NCBI GenBank assembly: GCA_902774245.1
Contig: CACYHQ010000002.1
Span: forward strand, 184,324-248,323
Length of the DNA stretch: 64,000 nt
Direction: 5' to 3'
Origin: an uncultured bacterium
GTDB lineage: Bacteria > Verrucomicrobiota > Lentisphaeria > Victivallales > UBA1829
Below are positions 62,048 to 64,000 of this stretch, in pieces (position 1 is the first letter of the stretch; the number at the start of each line of letters is the position of its first letter). The translations under genes were made by a program, and so were the position numbers. Under the pieces are notes generated by a model. It saw nothing but the letters and a program-made list of their open reading frames with translations, was not told the origin of the DNA and made no database searches.

Positions 62048-62728
62048 ATGACAAGACATGATACGATCAAGGCGTCTTACCGGAAACTCGGAAACCAAGC
62101 CGATTTCTACGATGGCATCATCACATGTTCGACTTTGATCGGGAAGCTGGTAGATTCCGTGGTCTGGGGGCTGAACAGGAAACTCGCGGCGAAATGGGTA
62201 AACGACGCGCTGTCATCCGTACCGGAGGAATTTGCCGGGAAACTGCTGGAAGTCCCCGTCGGAACAGGCGTTCTGACGATGCCGTTGTACCGGACTCTGC
62301 CGAATGCGTCGGTTACTTGCCTCGACTATTCCGCGGACATGATGGAGAACGCCCGGAAACGAGCGGAGGAAATGCAATTGAAAAATGTGTCATTCGTGCA
62401 GGGAGACGCGGGTGCGCTGCCGTTCGGGGACGGGTGTTTCGACATCGTTCTTTCCCTGAACGGATTTCACGCGTTCCCGGACAAGGACGCCGCATTCCGG
62501 GAGACTTGCCGCGTGCTGAAGAAAGGCGGGATCTTCTGCGGCTGTTTCTACCTCGCGGGAGAATTCCGGCGCACGGACTTCCTCGTCCGACACTTCTATG
62601 TACCGAAAGGGTTCTTCACGCCGCCGTTCGAGACCAAAAACAGCCTGAAATCATGCCTGAGAGGCCTGTACGATGAGGTCAGCGTTCACACGGTCAATGC
62701 CGAGGGCATCTTCCGGTGCAGGAAATGA
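62048..62728 (+). CDS. Class I SAM-dependent methyltransferase
   Basis: 226 residues. The SAM motif LLEVPVGTGVLTMPLYRTL has VPVGTG in place of the usual GxGxG. Then VTCLDYSADMMENARKRAEE, FVQGDAGALPFGDGCFDIVL, FHAFPDKDAAFRETCRVLKK and GGIFCGCFYLAGEFRRTDFL. UbiE/Methyltransf_11-like. Substrate unknown. Third gene of the cluster. Confidence 0.82.
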   Translation: MTRHDTIKASYRKLGNQADFYDGIITCSTLIGKLVDSVVWGLNRKLAAKWVNDALSSVPEEFAGKLLEVPVGTGVLTMPLYRTLPNASVTCLDYSADMMENARKRAEEMQLKNVSFVQGDAGALPFGDGCFDIVLSLNGFHAFPDKDAAFRETCRVLKKGGIFCGCFYLAGEFRRTDFLVRHFYVPKGFFTPPFETKNSLKSCLRGLYDEVSVHTVNAEGIFRCRK

Positions 62729-62768
62729 AGAGTTGCGAACAGGGAAACAATTTTTCTGAGGTAAGACC

Positions 62769-63380
62769 ATGACGAAAAAGATATGGGATATTTATGCGCC
62801 GGTCTATGAACTTGCCATGCGCCCGGAACGCAGGACTTATCAATACTTGTACGACCGCATCCGCACGGTCATTCGCGGGAAGGAAGTCCTGGAGATCGCG
62901 ACGGGGCCGGGACTGCTGGCGCGGCATGTGGCGTCGGCGACGACACGGATGATCGCGACGGACTACTCCGAAAAGATGATCGCCGAGGCGAAAAAACGGG
63001 AATGCCCGGACAATCTGAGTTTCGAGGTCACGGATGCGACGGCGCTGCCCTACGGGAAAGACTCGTTCGACGCGGTCCTGATCGCCAACGCCCTGCATGT
63101 GATGCTGACCCCGGAAAAGGCATTGCGGGAGATCGACCGCGTTCTGCGTCCGGGCGGCATCCTGATCGCGTCGAACTTCGTAAATCACAAGACCGGATTC
63201 GGGGGGCGATTCTGGTCGGGCGTGCTGAAACTGGCCGGAATCCGGTTCGAGCATCAGTGGACATCTGAAGAGTATCTGAACTGGCTGGATGTTCACGGAT
63301 GGCGCGTTGTCTTCTCGAAAGAACTGTCCGCCCGGATCACGATGATGCACGCGGAGTGCGAACGGAAAACGGAAGGATGA
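62769..63380 (+). CDS. Class I SAM-dependent methyltransferase
   Basis: 203 residues. Short N-terminus (KKIWDIYAPVYELAMRPER), SAM motif VLEIATGPGLLARHVAS, MIATDYSEKMIAEAKKRE, FEVTDATALPYGKDSFDAVL, then LREIDRVLRPGGILIASNFV. The C-terminus GWRVVFSKELSARITMMHAE resembles Methyltransf_11 enzymes. Last gene of the cluster, 40 nt after the previous one; GAGGTAAG precedes the ATG. Confidence 0.85.
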   Translation: MTKKIWDIYAPVYELAMRPERRTYQYLYDRIRTVIRGKEVLEIATGPGLLARHVASATTRMIATDYSEKMIAEAKKRECPDNLSFEVTDATALPYGKDSFDAVLIANALHVMLTPEKALREIDRVLRPGGILIASNFVNHKTGFGGRFWSGVLKLAGIRFEHQWTSEEYLNWLDVHGWRVVFSKELSARITMMHAECERKTEG

Positions 63381-63423
63381 CGCCTCGGCGGACATTATGC
63401 GGAAAAAAGTTTGCGCGGAAGTA

Positions 63424-63451
63424 TTGTTTTTTCGAAAAGATATGCTATATT
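63424..63451 (+). promoter_or_regulatory. Promoter with no gene, reading into inverted repeats
   Basis: TTGTTT (63424-63429), 16-nt spacer, TATATT (63446-63451). The inverted repeat begins at 63452, so the transcript would start within its first few bases. No CDS follows within the 550 bp to the window end. Confidence 0.6.
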
Positions 63452-63562
63452 GGTAACCGCCCAGTGTAATACAGGTCGAGCCTCTATCCACAGCCTCGAC
63501 CTGTATTACACTGGGCGGTTACCTATCCACAGCCTCGACCTGTATTACACTGGGCGGTTATC
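63452..63562 (+). repeat. 29-bp perfect inverted repeat plus 39-bp tandem copy
   Basis: Left arm 63452-63480, 14-nt loop, right arm 63495-63523 (exact reverse complement, 29 bp). The unit 63485-63523 (TATCCACAGC plus right arm) is repeated at once at 63524-63562 with a single change. Not an attC site: the R' and R'' boxes are absent. Confidence 0.85.
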
Positions 63563-63711
63563 TGCGTTTCTTCTGTCCGGAGCCAACGCTGTTGTAGTTG
63601 TCGGCAATCAACATGTTGTACTATCCCATCACCGTTTGAGTCGACCACAAGACGTCAACGGGCAACAAAAAGCACCTGCACAGGCGCGGAACGCTTCCAC
63701 CTCGTTCCATA

Positions 63712-63788
63712 TTTCCGGCCATTTTAGCCGCCTGTTTTCCGGCCATTTTAGCTGCCTGTCGACACCAAGGGGACAGGGCAGATTGACA
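63712..63788 (-). mobile_element. Possible IS21-family terminal region (solo end)
   Basis: Two 23-bp direct copies TTTCCGGCCATTTTAGCCGC(CTG) (63712-63734 and 63736-63758, one difference) lie next to a potential IS tip. On the minus strand from 63788 this reads TGTCAATCTGCCCTGTCCCC. Internal tandem copies near a TG...CA tip are typical of IS21-family ends. No istA/istB gene is present, so only an end would remain. 63563-63711 shows nothing recognisable. Confidence 0.35.
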
Positions 63789-63882
63789 ATGTCGGCATCT
63801 GCGTTGTATTAAAGAGCGTTAACCACCTCAATATAAACGTAGGAGTATTACTATAGCATCTTCCAGGCTTACGCTGCTTAAC

Positions 63883-64000
63883 TCAGTAGGATATAACAAA
63901 GTCCTTAATTTTAATAGTATTGTCCACATTATTGTCCACGGAATAAGATAAAACTATCGGAGCAGCATAATCAATACCCTTAGGAAAAACTTCGGATGAA
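63883..64000 (-). CDS. C-terminal end of an unidentified leftward gene, cut by window edge
   Basis: Minus-strand open frame from the window edge to a TGA at 63885-63883, reading SSEVFPKGIDYAAPIVLSYS, then VDNNVDNTIKIKDFVISY. AT-rich, unlike the chromosomal genes. It resembles a real C-terminus with beta-rich composition, but 38 residues do not allow identification. Confidence 0.35.
   Translation of the reverse strand, partial: SSEVFPKGIDYAAPIVLSYSVDNNVDNTIKIKDFVISY

Noticed and set aside
61502..62098. Minus-strand 198-codon frame opposite the cluster membrane protein
   Set aside because: Gln/His/Arg-rich antisense frame; the plus-strand gene has clear TM helices, spacing and operon context.
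63452..63562. Integron attC site or CRISPR repeat
   Set aside because: The stem is perfect without the extrahelical bases of attC and the boundary boxes do not fit GTTRRRY/RYYYAAC; the tandem units have no unique spacers between them, so it is not a CRISPR array.

Overview
The window reads as about 64 kb of chromosome from a GC-rich diderm bacterium, broken by a few visibly AT-richer segments. LptD, lipid A-type Ara4N genes, several lipoproteins and LspA indicate an outer membrane. FeoAB, acetate kinase, an Fe-S enoate reductase-type flavoenzyme and archaeal-type phosphoglycerate mutase fit a fermentative anaerobe. A member of the Lentisphaeria (Victivallis-like, PVC superphylum) is my best guess, but this is inferred from gene content only. 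Many genes share an easily seen housekeeping promoter, TTGNNN-16/17-TATATT.

Layout. 1-5.7 kb: 3' part of glgB, then yajC-secDF. 5.8-13.6 kb: one operon arnB-arnT-arnC-arnA-arnD-thiN, for adding 4-amino-4-deoxy-L-arabinose to lipid A-like lipids. 13.7-19.2 kb: a tRNA-Val(GAC) gene holding a 5.45-kb integrated element bounded by 51-bp direct repeats. It carries a tyrosine integrase, an SF3/D5-type helicase, a 5'-truncated RepA-like ATPase and two small unknown proteins. 19.4-20.7 kb: ackA. 20.9-31.4 kb: a long leftward block of envelope and housekeeping genes (dksA-like, lspA, miaA, lptD, lysA, mreB, ruvB, a glycosyltransferase and a polysaccharide deacetylase). 31.5-37.7 kb: PHP phosphoesterase, trmB, a TRL-like lipoprotein, prmC, apgM (leftward), a LexA-like regulator lacking the protease residues, and a small lipoprotein. 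37.8-41.5 kb: azlCD (leftward) and feoAB (rightward). 41.5-43.5 kb: a degraded island with a gutted DUF4143-ATPase gene and inverted repeats. 43.5-51.8 kb: tRNA-Val(CAC), secreted CE1-like esterase, valS, rpoN and a large membrane protein. 51.9-55 kb: tRNA-Glu(CTC), gene remnants, and a leftward run of membrane and lipoprotein genes. 55.2-60.2 kb: enoate reductase-type flavoenzyme and a GT-C-like membrane protein with an FG-GAP-like tail. 60.2-63.4 kb: a pyridoxamine-oxidase-like remnant, then three SAM methyltransferases plus a membrane protein. 63.4-64 kb: promoter-led inverted and tandem repeats, an IS21-like end and the tail of a leftward gene.

The most notable items are the small tRNA-Val element, which carries its own copy of a tRNA-type terminator; a dispersed hairpin family with compensatory base changes; the protease-dead LexA-like protein with dyads upstream; the DksA-type zinc finger with a histone H1-like tail; and the promoter firing directly into a 29-bp perfect inverted repeat at the right end. 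I did not see a CRISPR array, a recognisable defence system or an rRNA gene.
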